From contig NZ_JACAPG010000008.1 in assembly GCF_013385825.1 (NCBI RefSeq), forward strand, positions 353,853-417,852: a stretch of DNA of 64,000 nucleotides. Reading direction: 5' to 3'. Below, one piece after another: positions 21,036-32,272 of the stretch (positions are counted from its first letter, which is position 1; every line of letters starts with the position of its first letter). This DNA is from Pseudomonas reactans (GTDB taxonomy: Bacteria > Pseudomonadota > Gammaproteobacteria > Pseudomonadales > Pseudomonadaceae). Position numbers and translations under genes: made by a program. A model generated the notes under the pieces. The model saw nothing but the letters and a program-made list of their open reading frames with translations. It searched no databases and was not told where the DNA came from.

Positions 21036-21365
21036 TTATTGCGAATTGCCGGAAGAAATTTCTGCAGGATAGGTCGTACGCCACAGCTCAAAGCCGCCGT
21101 CCAGGCTGTAGACGTCGGAGAAGCCCTGGCTGATCAGATAGGCGGCTGCACTCTGGCTGGAATTACCGTGGTAGCAGGCCACGATCACAGGCGCGTCAAG
21201 GTCGGCGGCGCGGATGAAGTCGGCAATGTTGACGTTGTCCAAGTGCCGGGCACCGGTGATGTGGGCGGCCACATAAGTCGGCTGGTCACGGATATCGACC
21301 ACCACGGCACCTTGCTCGCGCAGGGCCTGGGCTTGTTCAGGGGGGATACGTTTGAATTCGCTCAT
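21036..21365 (-). CDS. glpE: thiosulfate sulfurtransferase GlpE (single-domain rhodanese)
   Basis: Moves sulfur from thiosulfate to cyanide or other acceptors. 109 residues, one rhodanese domain, with the active-site loop [10 protein letters not shown] carrying the catalytic Cys. [10 protein letters not shown] and the C-terminal SLDGGFELW are also typical. It is the last gene of the lptD-to-glpE cluster, nine bases after apaH. Confidence 0.94.
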   Translation of the reverse strand: MSEFKRIPPEQAQALREQGAVVVDIRDQPTYVAAHITGARHLDNVNIADFIRAADLDAPVIVACYHGNSSQSAAAYLISQGFSDVYSLDGGFELWRTTYPAEISSGNSQ

Positions 21366-21374
21366 GGCGGGCTC

Positions 21375-22226
21375 CTATGGCTTGGCAGTAGCCGGCAGTG
21401 TAACGGGAAGGGGGGATTCGCACTGGCAGCTGTAACGCTCGCCCGTGTCGATGTTCATCAAGGTCATGGCACCGCCCCACACGCAGCCGGTGTCGAGGGC
21501 GAACACGCCGGGTTCATCGCACTTGCCCTCAAGGGCCGCCCAATGGCCAAAAATGATCTTGGTGTCACGGGTCTTGCGCTCTTTGTGAGCGAACCACGGC
21601 TTGTAGCCCGGCAACGCGGTGTCAGCGCCTTCCTTGCTCTTGAGGTCGAGTTTGCCTTCGGCGGTACAGAAGCGCATGCGCGTGAAGTAGTTGGTGATGA
21701 CCCGCAGGCGCGTGACGCCGCTGAGGTCATTGTCCCACTTCACCGGCTCGTTGCCGTACATGCCGTCGAGGTAGGAGGTATAGAGGTTGTCATCGGCCAG
21801 GGCGCTTTCGACTTCGGTGGCGCACTTGAGGGCTTTCTTCAGTGTCCATTGAGGCGGGATGCCCGCATGGACCAGGGCCATGTTGCGGGCTTCGTCGTAA
21901 TGCAGGATTTTTTGCCGGCGCAGCCAGTCGAGCAGCTCGGTTCGATCCGGCGCTTCGAGGATTTCCCGCAGGGTATCGCCCTTTTTCAGGCGCTCGATGT
22001 TATTGCCCGCGGCCAGCAGATGCAGGTCGTGGTTGCCCAATACGCAGACCAAAGAGTCGCGCAGGCTATATAAATAGCGCAGCGTTTCCAGGGATTGCGG
22101 GCCGCGATTGACCAGATCGCCGACCAGCCACAGGCGATCGTGGGTTGGGTTGAAGGCTACGCGTTCAAGCAGGCATTTGAGCGGTTCGAGGCAGCCCTGC
22201 AGGTCGCCGACCGCGTACGTCGCCAT
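21375..22226 (-). CDS. apaH: diadenosine tetraphosphatase ApaH
   Basis: Splits Ap4A into two ADP and also removes NpnN caps from RNA. 283 residues. The metallophosphatase motifs GDLQGC (7-12), GDLVNRGP and GNHD are present, with the later FGHWAAL. Its ATG overlaps the apaG stop by one base (TGATG), so apaG and apaH are coupled, as in many gamma-proteobacteria. Confidence 0.97.
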   Translation of the reverse strand: MATYAVGDLQGCLEPLKCLLERVAFNPTHDRLWLVGDLVNRGPQSLETLRYLYSLRDSLVCVLGNHDLHLLAAGNNIERLKKGDTLREILEAPDRTELLDWLRRQKILHYDEARNMALVHAGIPPQWTLKKALKCATEVESALADDNLYTSYLDGMYGNEPVKWDNDLSGVTRLRVITNYFTRMRFCTAEGKLDLKSKEGADTALPGYKPWFAHKERKTRDTKIIFGHWAALEGKCDEPGVFALDTGCVWGGAMTLMNIDTGERYSCQCESPLPVTLPATAKP

Positions 22227-22606
22227 CAGTGCAGGGCTCCCGGCACGGCAAGGCGGAAGGGCGCGATGATAGCGTCGAACAGTTGGCCGTCGGTGGCTTT
22301 CATCTGATACGAGCCTTGCATGGTGCCCACTTTGGACGTCATCACCGTGCCGCTGCTATAGGTATGGCTGGCACCGCTGTCGATCAACGGCTGCTGACCA
22401 ACCACGCCGGAACCACGCACTTCTTCGACTTGGCCGTCACCGTCAGTGATGACCCAATGGCGTGACAGCAGCTTGGCCGGTACCAGCCCGTTGTTTTTCA
22501 CGGTGATGGTGTAGGCAAAGGCGAAGCGGTTCTGCTCAGGTTGGGATTGGTCCGCGAGGAAGCGGGTGACGACGCTGACGTCGATCTGGTAGCGAGGATC
22601 GGACAT
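22226..22606 (-). CDS. apaG: ApaG (Co2+/Mg2+ efflux-associated protein)
   Basis: 126 residues with an immunoglobulin-like beta fold. It shows [27 protein letters not shown] and [20 protein letters not shown], typical of the family. Named for its link to apaH and to divalent-cation resistance in Salmonella (CorD); the exact role is unknown. It follows rsmA after 97 bases that hold a palindrome. Confidence 0.96.
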   Translation of the reverse strand: MSDPRYQIDVSVVTRFLADQSQPEQNRFAFAYTITVKNNGLVPAKLLSRHWVITDGDGQVEEVRGSGVVGQQPLIDSGASHTYSSGTVMTSKVGTMQGSYQMKATDGQLFDAIIAPFRLAVPGALH

Positions 22607-22669
22607 GCAAGAGGCCTTAAAAGCGGAGGACAGCAGATGCGAGTCAGTCTAGGCCAAGAGGAGGGCACT

Positions 22670-22691
22670 AGGCCAGACATGTGTCTGGCCT
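22670..22691. repeat. perfect palindrome between rsmA and apaG
   Basis: Ten-base arms AGGCCAGACA and TGTCTGGCCT around a two-base centre. It could be a transcript hairpin (attenuator or stability element) between rsmA and apaG, or a protein-binding site. No T run follows on the minus strand. Confidence 0.55.
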
Positions 22692-22703
22692 TGCTCGGTG
22701 CTG

Positions 22704-23516
22704 TCAGTCCGCGGTTGGCGCAGGCTGGATCGCCAATTGGTCGGCCAGGCGCACGAAGGCGGCGAGGTCCAGTTGCTCGGGGCGCAGGCTGCCGTCGACG
22801 CCAGCGGCTTCGATCTCGGCAGTGCTCAGCAGGGCCTTGAGCGTGTTGCGCAGGGTCTTGCGGCGTTGGTTGAACGCTTCGCGTACGACCCGCTCCAGCA
22901 GCTTATGGTCCTTGGCCGGGTGTGGCAGCACGGCGTGGGGCACCAGGCGCACGATGGCCGAGTCGACCTTTGGCGGCGGATTGAACGCACCAGGGCCGAC
23001 GTTGAACAGATGCTCTACGCGGCAGTGATACTGAACCATGATCGACAGACGGCCCCAATCGCCACCCCCTGGGCCGGCAGCCAAACGTTCCACCACTTCC
23101 TTTTGCAGCATGAAGTGCATGTCGCGGATGATTCCTGCGTTGTTCAGCAGGTGGAAAATCAGCGGGGTGGAGATGTTGTACGGCAGGTTGCCCACCACCC
23201 GCAGGCTGTTCGGCGCTGCATTGAGGCTGTTGAAGTCGAACTTCAGCGCATCACCCTGATGCAGGTTGAAGTTGGACTTGCCGGCGAATTGCTGGTTGAG
23301 GATCGGGATCAGGTCCTTGTCCAGCTCCACCACGTCCAGTTGGCCGCCACTGGCCAGCAGGCCCTGAGTCAGCGCGCCCTGGCCCGGGCCGATTTCCAGC
23401 AGGCGGTCTTCAGGCTTGGCATGGATGGAACGCAGGATGCGATCAATAACGCCTGCGTCGTGCAGGAAGTTTTGCCCGAAGCGCTTGCGCGCCCGGTGTT
23501 GGTAATGCTCGGTCAT
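22704..23516 (-). CDS. rsmA: 16S rRNA dimethyladenosine transferase RsmA (KsgA)
   Basis: Dimethylates A1518 and A1519 of 16S rRNA late in 30S assembly. 270 residues. SAM-binding [10 protein letters not shown], the catalytic [10 protein letters not shown] and the RKTLRNTL region near the C-terminus identify it; [11 protein letters not shown] near the start is typical. Its start overlaps the pdxA stop by four bases. This rsmA is the methyltransferase, not the CsrA-type RNA-binding protein that shares the name in Pseudomonas. Confidence 0.97.
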   Translation of the reverse strand: MTEHYQHRARKRFGQNFLHDAGVIDRILRSIHAKPEDRLLEIGPGQGALTQGLLASGGQLDVVELDKDLIPILNQQFAGKSNFNLHQGDALKFDFNSLNAAPNSLRVVGNLPYNISTPLIFHLLNNAGIIRDMHFMLQKEVVERLAAGPGGGDWGRLSIMVQYHCRVEHLFNVGPGAFNPPPKVDSAIVRLVPHAVLPHPAKDHKLLERVVREAFNQRRKTLRNTLKALLSTAEIEAAGVDGSLRPEQLDLAAFVRLADQLAIQPAPTAD

Positions 23517-24502
23517 ATACGGGTCTCGGCCATCTGATAGGCGGTTTCCAGGGCCACGTGCAGGCTGCCGGTATCGATCTTGCCGCTGCCCGCCAAATCC
23601 AGGGCGGTGCCATGGTCGACGGAGGTGCGGATGATCGGCAGGCCCAGTGTCACGTTGACTGCGGCGCCGAAGCCTTTGTATTTAAGCACCGGCAGCCCCT
23701 GGTCGTGGTACATCGCCAGCACTGCGTCGCAGTGCTCCAGATATTTTGGGGTAAACAGAGTGTCCGCAGGCAGTGGGCCGCGCAGGTCCATGCCTTCTTG
23801 GCGCAGACGCTCCAGGGTGGGTTCGATGATGTCGATTTCTTCATGGCCCAAGTGGCCGCCTTCACCGGCGTGGGGGTTGAGCCCACAGACCAGGATGCGC
23901 GGTTGGGCGATGCCGAATTTCTGCTGCAGGTCGGCGTGCAGGATGCGCGTCACACGCTCCACCCGCTCGGGCGTGATGGCGTCCGCAATGTCGCGCAGCG
24001 GCAGGTGAGTGGTCACCAGGGCGACTCGAAGGCCGCGCGTGGCCAGCATCATGACGACTTGTTCGGTGTGGGTCAGTTCGGCGAGGAATTCGGTGTGGCC
24101 GGAAAAGGCGATGCCGGATTCGTTGATCACGCCCTTGTGCACCGGAGCGGTGATCATGCCGGCGAAGTCGCCGTCGATGCAGCCTTGCCCGGCGCGTGTC
24201 AGGGTTTCCAGTACGAACGCTGCATTGGCCGTGTTCAGTTGCCCTGCCACCACGTTGGCCTGCAGCGGGGTGTCCCACACATACAGGCTGCCGGCGGGGG
24301 CGGGAAGGTCCGGCCAATTGCCTGGCGCTACCTCCAGCAGAGTGACGGCCACACCCAGCTGCACGGCCCGCTCAAGGAGCAGGTCGCGGCTGGTAATGGC
24401 AATCAGGGGGTGTGGCTGGGGTTGCGAGGCGAGCAGCAGGCACAGGTCAGGACCAATGCCGGCCGGCTCGCCGGGTGTCACCGCGAAACGCTGGGGTTTC
24501 AC
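23513..24502 (-). CDS. pdxA: 4-hydroxythreonine-4-phosphate dehydrogenase PdxA
   Basis: NAD-dependent step of pyridoxal phosphate synthesis. 329 residues. [12 protein letters not shown], the metal-binding [21 protein letters not shown] and the [12 protein letters not shown] motif are all present. It overlaps surA upstream and rsmA downstream by four bases each, so the three are tightly coupled. Confidence 0.97.
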   Translation of the reverse strand: MKPQRFAVTPGEPAGIGPDLCLLLASQPQPHPLIAITSRDLLLERAVQLGVAVTLLEVAPGNWPDLPAPAGSLYVWDTPLQANVVAGQLNTANAAFVLETLTRAGQGCIDGDFAGMITAPVHKGVINESGIAFSGHTEFLAELTHTEQVVMMLATRGLRVALVTTHLPLRDIADAITPERVERVTRILHADLQQKFGIAQPRILVCGLNPHAGEGGHLGHEEIDIIEPTLERLRQEGMDLRGPLPADTLFTPKYLEHCDAVLAMYHDQGLPVLKYKGFGAAVNVTLGLPIIRTSVDHGTALDLAGSGKIDTGSLHVALETAYQMAETRI

Positions 24503-25830
24503 TGAACTGCCTGGTCGGTGCCTGTCTGGGCGCCTGGCAGCTTGTTCTCAACATAAGCTTCGTCGCGGATCTGACGCAGCCAGGTTTGCAGCTCTTCGTC
24601 GTATTTGCGGTTACGCAGTACGTTCAGCGCTTGTTGCTCGCGGGCCTGGTTGGTGTTGTCGGTGGCGCGACGGCCAAGGACTTCCAGCACATGCCAGCCA
24701 TATTGGGTCTTGAACGGCTTGGACAATACGCCCTGCGGGGTATCGGCCATCACCTGTTGGAACTCCGGCACCAGCGCTTTCGGGTCGATCCAGTTCAGGT
24801 CGCCGCCGTTGAGGGCAGAACCCGGGTCTTCCGAGAAGCTCTTGGCCAGGGTGGCGAAGTCTTCACCGCTCTGGATGCGGTCATAGATCTTTTGGGCCAG
24901 TTCCTTGGTTTGGGCTTCGGTGCGAATTTCGCTCGGTTTGACCAGGATGTGGCGAACGTGCACCTCATCCTTGAGCGATGTTTCGCCGCCACGTTTTTCC
25001 AGGAGCTTCAGGATGATGAAGCCACCCGGTGTGCGCGCAGGTTGGGTGATGCCACCCACTTCCATTGCGCTCAGCTCGCGGTCGAACGGAGGAGGCAATT
25101 GAGCCGCTTTACGCCAGCCCATGTCGCCGCCTTCCAGTGCGTTGTCGCTACCGGACTGGGCGATCGCCATTTGGGCGAAGTCGGCACCCGCCTTCAAGCG
25201 ATCATAGATAGCTTGGGTCTTGGCGGCCGCTGCATTGAGCTGCTCGGAGTTGGCGCTGTCCGGTGTCGGGATCAGGATGTTGGCCAGGTGCAGTTCTTCG
25301 GAAAGCTGCATCTTGCCCAGGTCCGACGCCAGGAAGTTCTTAACTTCCTGCTCGGACACCTGAACCCGCTCGGCCACACGGCGCTGACGCACACGGCTAA
25401 TGATCATTTCACGGCGGATCTGGTCACGGGCATCCTCATAGGACAAACCGTCGTGGGCCAAGGCTGCACGGAACTGGTCGATGCTCATGTTGTTGCGCTG
25501 GGCAATGGTGCCCACGGCCTGGTTCAGTTCTTCGTCCGAAATACGGATGCCGGAACGATCGCCGATCTGCAGTTGCAGGTTCTCGACGATCAAACGCTCG
25601 AGTACCTGCTGGTCCAGGACGCTGGTCGGTGGCACGCCACCGCCACGCTTGGCGATGGTTTGCTGGACTTCCTTGACGCGCTGGTCCAGTTGGCTCTGCA
25701 TGATCACGTCGTTATCGACGATGGCCACTACCTTATCCAGTTCTTGAACCGCAGCGTGCGCCGATGCGGTGCCCAGGAACAGTGCGCCCAGCACTAGCGG
25801 GCGCAGACAATCAGAAAGCTTGGTCTTCAC
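24499..25830 (-). CDS. surA: periplasmic chaperone and peptidyl-prolyl isomerase SurA
   Basis: Helps outer-membrane proteins, including LptD, reach the BAM complex. About 443 residues: signal peptide ([15 protein letters not shown]), N-terminal chaperone domain starting [20 protein letters not shown], two parvulin domains (the second with VRHILVKPS) and a C-terminal helix. The GTG at 25830 ([11 protein letters not shown]) is preferred; an ATG at 25848 in the same frame adds six residues. Either start overlaps the lptD stop (25811), linking the chaperone to its client gene. Confidence 0.93.
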   Translation of the reverse strand: MKTKLSDCLRPLVLGALFLGTASAHAAVQELDKVVAIVDNDVIMQSQLDQRVKEVQQTIAKRGGGVPPTSVLDQQVLERLIVENLQLQIGDRSGIRISDEELNQAVGTIAQRNNMSIDQFRAALAHDGLSYEDARDQIRREMIISRVRQRRVAERVQVSEQEVKNFLASDLGKMQLSEELHLANILIPTPDSANSEQLNAAAAKTQAIYDRLKAGADFAQMAIAQSGSDNALEGGDMGWRKAAQLPPPFDRELSAMEVGGITQPARTPGGFIILKLLEKRGGETSLKDEVHVRHILVKPSEIRTEAQTKELAQKIYDRIQSGEDFATLAKSFSEDPGSALNGGDLNWIDPKALVPEFQQVMADTPQGVLSKPFKTQYGWHVLEVLGRRATDNTNQAREQQALNVLRNRKYDEELQTWLRQIRDEAYVENKLPGAQTGTDQAVQ

Positions 25831-28621
25831 GTTCACGATAACCTTCAATGCCTTTGTCGAGGAAGCTCTCTACCTTGGCGCCGGTCAGGCCGCCGAGTCC
25901 TTTGAGGACGATCTGGAAGAAGAGCCCGTGGTCACCCTTTTCGTTAAGCGGGGCGATCTGGCTGTATTCGTCGTTGGAAACCCAGTAACGGTTGATGACG
26001 CGCAGTTTCCAGCAGCAGTTGTCGTACTCGAAACCACCGAAGGCTTCAAGGGTACGGTTGCGAGCGTAGTCATACTGCCAGCGGGTGATCAGGTTCCACT
26101 GAGGAATGATCGGCCACATCATCGAGAAGTCGTGTTGCTGGATTTTGTAGTAATCCTTCACGAAGTTCGCATCGCCTGGCTGGCCGTAGTCGCCACCGAA
26201 CTGCCATTTGCCGGTCAGCTGGTTGTAGACGACCTGGTCGTTACGGTAGCGATAACCGACGTTGATGATCTTGTTCGGGTTGTCTTCCGGCTGGTAGTGG
26301 AGCATTGCGCTGCCGGAACGAGGGCTGTGTTCCTCGGTGTCCCAGTTGTAGTCGGCAGTGGCGCGCCAGTCGCGGTTGAAGCGGAACTCGTAGTCCAGGG
26401 CAACCGGCGAAACGTCGGACTGTGCATCGGCACGGTCAGCCGCCAGGATACCCGGCAGTTGAACCTCACGGTCCTTGAAGTACACGGCCTGGCCGACGGA
26501 TACGCGCTGACGTTCGAAGCCGTTCTCTTCGATCCAGCGGCTGGTCAAGCCCAGGGACAGCTTGTTCTCGTCGCCGATGCGGTCGGTGCCGCTGAAGCGG
26601 TTATCGCGGAACAGCGATGCGTAGCTGAACGAGTATTCGCTGGTGTCGAAGACTGGGATATCAGCCTGGTCCTTGTTCGGTACGTACAGGTAGAACGCAC
26701 GCGGCTCAAGGGTCTGGCGATAATCTTTGCCGAACCAGTTGGTGTTGCGGTCGAAATAGAGGCCGCTGTCGACGCTCGCAATGGGCACGGCGCGGTCTTG
26801 CGAACTCTTGAAGTCGCCACCAGCGTACGGGTTGGCCGCAGTGGCAGCTGCTTGCTGGGCGATGATCTGGTTCTTGCCGATGTTGTCCAAGTCAAGATCG
26901 TACTTGGTGTAAACGTACTTGAGCTTTGGCGTGATAAACCCGTAGGTCCAGTTCATCGGGTAGTCGACGGCTGGCGCAACATTCAACCGCGTGCCGTTGG
27001 CGCGGGTCAGGCCGGTGACGTAGGTATCCAGACGAGGCGACACAAGTCCGTCCTGATCGGTAAACGTGCCTTTTTCAAGGCTGCGTTCAAAGCGAACAGC
27101 TTCAGTCTCATAGGTAAAGTTCAGCCCGCCCGGATGGTACGGCAGCGCACCATTGAAGGTGATCTGCGGCAACCGGTCATACGGCGTGATCTGGGAGATC
27201 GTCGCCAGTTGGTAAGCCTGGAGGTTCAGGCGCGCCTGATAAGTGTCGCCGCGGTAGGTCACGGAACCCTGTTGATTGAGGGCATCCCGGCTTTCAACGC
27301 CTTCCTGGAACGACTTCAGATCCTGGAAGTAGTAAGGGTCGCTGATGCGCGTGTAATCCACCTGGGTCGCTACACGCGAATCCAAACCGCCCTTGTGCTG
27401 CCAATTGAGCATGTAGCGGGTTTTTTCGTAATCGGTCTGCTTTTTGCGTTCGTCGTTGTCGTCGTTCAGGTACGCGCCGCCGAACTGGCCTTCGCTGGAT
27501 TTGGTGAGGTAGCGGAATTCGCCTTCCATCAACAAGCCGCGCTTGGTCATGTATTGCGGGTACAACGTGGCGTCGTAGTTGGGCGCCAGGTTGAAGTAGT
27601 ACGGCGTCACCAGAGTGAAGCCGGTTTCGCTGCCGGTGCTGAAGCTTGGCGGCAGGAAGCCGGATTGACGACGGTCGTCGATCGGGAAATAGATGTAAGG
27701 GGTGTAGAGGATCGGGATGTTCTTGATCCGCAACGTCGCGTTGGTGGCGGTACCGAAACCGGTGGCCGGGTTCAACGTGATGTTGTTGCCCCTGAGCTGC
27801 CAGGCGTTGCTGTCTGGCTCGCAGGTGGTGTACGTACCGTCCTTGAGACGGATGATCGCGTTTTCAGCACGCTTGGCGTACAGCGCGTTACCGCGGATGC
27901 GCGACTTGTGCAGCACGTATTCGGCGTTGTCGATCTGGGCCGCGCCGGTGTCGAGTTGCACTTCGGCGTGGTCGCCCACGATCAGCGCACCGTTGTCGCG
28001 CAGACGGACCTTGCCGTTCAGCTCGCCACGGTTCTCGGCCTGGTACAGGCTGGCTTCTTCAGATTCCAACTGCATGCTGCCCTGGCGCATGACCACGTCA
28101 CCGGCCAGGGTCGCGACTTGCTGTTCCTGCTCGTAACGCGAGGCCTTGGCGCCGATGAAGGTGGGCGCATCGCTCTTGTTCGTCTTGTCGTTCATGCCAG
28201 GACGAGTCGGCTCGATGTACGCACCGCCGCAGTACGGGCCGGTTTCGGCCAGCTGCGCTGCGGTCAGCTTCTCGCGGGGCACCCAGTCCAGGTGACTGTA
28301 GTCGGCGCTGCGCGAGCGCAGGCCACGGCCCTTGGATTCGGTGACCAGTGCGGTCTTGGGCTCGGCCTCGGCTTTGCCGCCAGCATCGGCCTGCGCCGTG
28401 CTGTTGGCGGAGCTGATGGCGGCGCCATCATGCACCGGGCGCGGTGGTAGCGGGGCTGCGGCGGTTTTCGGCGCGCAATCCCAGGCACCCGAAGCAGAGA
28501 CTGAGCAGTCATACTGTTCCGCGGCGACCACGAATGAGGTGGCGAAGGGTTGCAAGGCCAGCAGACTGCCGGTTACCAGCAACGGAAATTTTCTACGAAA
28601 CGCGGGGGATTTCAATGCCAT
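25811..28621 (-). CDS. lptD: LPS-assembly protein LptD
   Basis: Outer-membrane beta-barrel that, with LptE, inserts lipopolysaccharide into the outer leaflet. 936 residues. Signal peptide [20 protein letters not shown], then a Pseudomonas-type variable segment, an OstA/LptA-like domain ([20 protein letters not shown]) and a long C-terminal barrel. The start at 28621 follows the signal peptide; the frame extends 67 codons upstream without protein-like content. It diverges from amgK across 130 bases. Confidence 0.96.
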   Translation of the reverse strand: MALKSPAFRRKFPLLVTGSLLALQPFATSFVVAAEQYDCSVSASGAWDCAPKTAAAPLPPRPVHDGAAISSANSTAQADAGGKAEAEPKTALVTESKGRGLRSRSADYSHLDWVPREKLTAAQLAETGPYCGGAYIEPTRPGMNDKTNKSDAPTFIGAKASRYEQEQQVATLAGDVVMRQGSMQLESEEASLYQAENRGELNGKVRLRDNGALIVGDHAEVQLDTGAAQIDNAEYVLHKSRIRGNALYAKRAENAIIRLKDGTYTTCEPDSNAWQLRGNNITLNPATGFGTATNATLRIKNIPILYTPYIYFPIDDRRQSGFLPPSFSTGSETGFTLVTPYYFNLAPNYDATLYPQYMTKRGLLMEGEFRYLTKSSEGQFGGAYLNDDNDERKKQTDYEKTRYMLNWQHKGGLDSRVATQVDYTRISDPYYFQDLKSFQEGVESRDALNQQGSVTYRGDTYQARLNLQAYQLATISQITPYDRLPQITFNGALPYHPGGLNFTYETEAVRFERSLEKGTFTDQDGLVSPRLDTYVTGLTRANGTRLNVAPAVDYPMNWTYGFITPKLKYVYTKYDLDLDNIGKNQIIAQQAAATAANPYAGGDFKSSQDRAVPIASVDSGLYFDRNTNWFGKDYRQTLEPRAFYLYVPNKDQADIPVFDTSEYSFSYASLFRDNRFSGTDRIGDENKLSLGLTSRWIEENGFERQRVSVGQAVYFKDREVQLPGILAADRADAQSDVSPVALDYEFRFNRDWRATADYNWDTEEHSPRSGSAMLHYQPEDNPNKIINVGYRYRNDQVVYNQLTGKWQFGGDYGQPGDANFVKDYYKIQQHDFSMMWPIIPQWNLITRWQYDYARNRTLEAFGGFEYDNCCWKLRVINRYWVSNDEYSQIAPLNEKGDHGLFFQIVLKGLGGLTGAKVESFLDKGIEGYREREDQAF

Positions 28622-28751
28622 CTTATTAGTCCGGGCTTCCTGCGTGCCATCTGCCCGCGGTTTGGGCCGCACGCCTCTCGATGGTCTGAAAAAGATGCGT
28701 GATAATAAAGCATGCCCCGCTTGACGGCTAGCGCCGTCGGAGACCCTTGTA

Positions 28752-30448
<1,697 letters not shown>

Positions 30449-30449
30449 C

Positions 30450-31217
30450 ATGCTGTGGCCAGGGACGCTGATCGGCGCCGGGGCTGGCTTTGCCATTGCC
30501 AGTATTCCGGGGGCCATGTTGGGTGCGCTGTTGGGGCAGGCGCTGGACCGTCGCCTGCAATTGCACAGTTGGGCGCAGTTGCGCGAGCGCCTGGGTGGGC
30601 GCCCGGCGTTGCGCAATGACGAGCTGTTATTTGTGTTGCTGGGGCGTTTGGCCAAGAGCAATGGTCGGGTGGTGGATGGGCATATCCAGCAGGCGCGTCA
30701 GGAGATGCGCTCGCTCGACATGACCGACTCGGCCCAGCGCCGCGCGATTGCGGCGTTCAATCGCGGCAAGTCCGGCTCCGACCGCGTGCGCAGTTATCTG
30801 CGTGTGCTCAAGGCTCAACCCCATGCGGCGGAAGGCGTATTACGCGCCTGCTGGCGCATGGTCTGGGCAGACGGCAAGGCGGATGACGCCGAGCGAGACC
30901 TGATCGACCTCTGGGGCAAATGGCTGGGCTGGACGCCGCAACAGTTGCAGGCACTGGCGGCCGACTACACCCCGGAGCGCAAGCCGCTGGTCAGCCGGGG
31001 GCCCACTTATCAGGACGCGTTGCGCCTGCTGGGCGTGACGGCCACCACCGAGCCATCGGTGATCAAACGGGCTTATCGCCGCCTGCTCAGCCGTCATCAC
31101 CCGGACAAGATCGCCGGCACCGGTGCTAGCCCCGCGCAAGTGCGTGAAGCCACTGAACGCACTCGCGAACTGCACAATGCCTATGCATTGATTCGCGAGC
31201 GCCGGGACTTCAGGTAG
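30450..31217 (+). CDS. djlA: DjlA-type co-chaperone (TerB-like plus J domain)
   Basis: 255 residues. A Gly/Ala-rich hydrophobic segment (about residues 5-30) probably spans or touches the membrane. A TerB-like helical domain covers about 50-150, and a C-terminal J domain (about 190-255) has the HPD motif (SRHHPDK) that stimulates DnaK. It starts one base after murU, so it belongs to the amgK-murU operon. Client proteins are unknown. Confidence 0.87.
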   Translation: MLWPGTLIGAGAGFAIASIPGAMLGALLGQALDRRLQLHSWAQLRERLGGRPALRNDELLFVLLGRLAKSNGRVVDGHIQQARQEMRSLDMTDSAQRRAIAAFNRGKSGSDRVRSYLRVLKAQPHAAEGVLRACWRMVWADGKADDAERDLIDLWGKWLGWTPQQLQALAADYTPERKPLVSRGPTYQDALRLLGVTATTEPSVIKRAYRRLLSRHHPDKIAGTGASPAQVREATERTRELHNAYALIRERRDFR

Positions 31218-31220
31218 CTT

Positions 31221-32195
31221 TCAATCGGCGCTTGCCTGCGGGCTCAACCAGCCACGAATGCGTCGATACAACTGTTCCTGCCCGGCGGCGCTGTTGCCGG
31301 GCAAGGCTTTCAACGACACCTGCTTGTAACTGTCATTTTTCAAACGCTTGGCGGCCTGGGCACGGGCCAGGGCGTTTTTGCGTGATTGGGCGTTGTCCTG
31401 ATAGAAGACATCGGCGGTCGGCAACTTCAGGCCGGGGGCCAGTTGTTGCACATCCGGATGCCGTCCGGTAGGCGTCTGCGCCGCGACCATGACGAACTTC
31501 TGTACCTGGGACGGTTGCTTCTCGCTTAAATAACGTGCGGCCCACCAGGCACCGGTGCCATGGCCGAGCAGCACCACACTGCGTGCGCTCTGGGTCTGGG
31601 CGAAGGCCACGGCGGCGTCGATGCGCGCGAAGATGCGTGATGCGTCGGTCTTGTCCTGCTCATCGGCACCGGGCACCACCGCCGGGTCCGTGCCTTCGGC
31701 TTCGGCGCTGGCGGCTTGCTCGATGGGCTTGTCGGCGGTGCTCGCTTCCTTGCTGCTGGTGTCCACAGTCGCCTGCGGCGCTTCCATCACACGGGGTGGC
31801 AGCGTATCCACGCTTACATCTGGTAACGACAGGCTGAGGCTGCCCCAATTGGCATCCGGAAACTTATGCCGCAACGGGCTGATTGCTTGCGGCCAGTCAG
31901 CATTTTCGCCGGCGCCCGGTACGATAATCACCACGCCTTCGGGCTCGGCGCTGTTGGCGGGTTTCCACAGGGCGAGGAATGAATCGCTGCCCGCCTGCAA
32001 TTGTTGCTGTTCTTGTTGCGGAATCTTGCGTTCCAGAGCGCTGGCTTCTGCCTGGCTGCGTTCGGACAAGGGCTGGCGCTCGACCGGTTTTTCCGCGGCA
32101 GGTGCGGGGGCGTCAGCGGCCTGTACAGAAAAGGCACTGGTAAAAAGCAGCGACAGGCACAATGCTGGCAGTGCTGAACGGTGAAAAAAGGGCAT
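31221..32195 (-). CDS. DUF3530 family exported alpha/beta-hydrolase-like protein
   Basis: 324 residues with a signal peptide (LSLLFTSAFSVQAAD). An alpha/beta-hydrolase pattern is visible: VVIIVPGAGENADWP near the front and a nucleophile-elbow-like LLGHGTGAWWAA. The elbow centre is GHGTG, with Gly at the place where hydrolases have Ser, so it may not be an active enzyme. An acidic Ala/Glu/Thr-rich linker (about 160-200) interrupts the fold. It ends three bases from the djlA stop, converging with it, and diverges from agtS. Confidence 0.84.
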   Translation of the reverse strand: MPFFHRSALPALCLSLLFTSAFSVQAADAPAPAAEKPVERQPLSERSQAEASALERKIPQQEQQQLQAGSDSFLALWKPANSAEPEGVVIIVPGAGENADWPQAISPLRHKFPDANWGSLSLSLPDVSVDTLPPRVMEAPQATVDTSSKEASTADKPIEQAASAEAEGTDPAVVPGADEQDKTDASRIFARIDAAVAFAQTQSARSVVLLGHGTGAWWAARYLSEKQPSQVQKFVMVAAQTPTGRHPDVQQLAPGLKLPTADVFYQDNAQSRKNALARAQAAKRLKNDSYKQVSLKALPGNSAAGQEQLYRRIRGWLSPQASAD

Positions 32196-32272
32196 CGTAA
32201 ATTCCCGGCCAGAAGTGATTCCAGCAGCCTAATGGGTTGGTCAGTATTTGTCAGTGATGTGAGACGTGGATC

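Noticed and set aside
25769..28450. Open frame of 893 codons on the plus strand opposite lptD
   Set aside because: It mirrors lptD in the antisense frame. The sequence is Val/Ala/Gly-rich with no domain, while lptD is a clear family member. Long antisense frames are common in GC-rich DNA.
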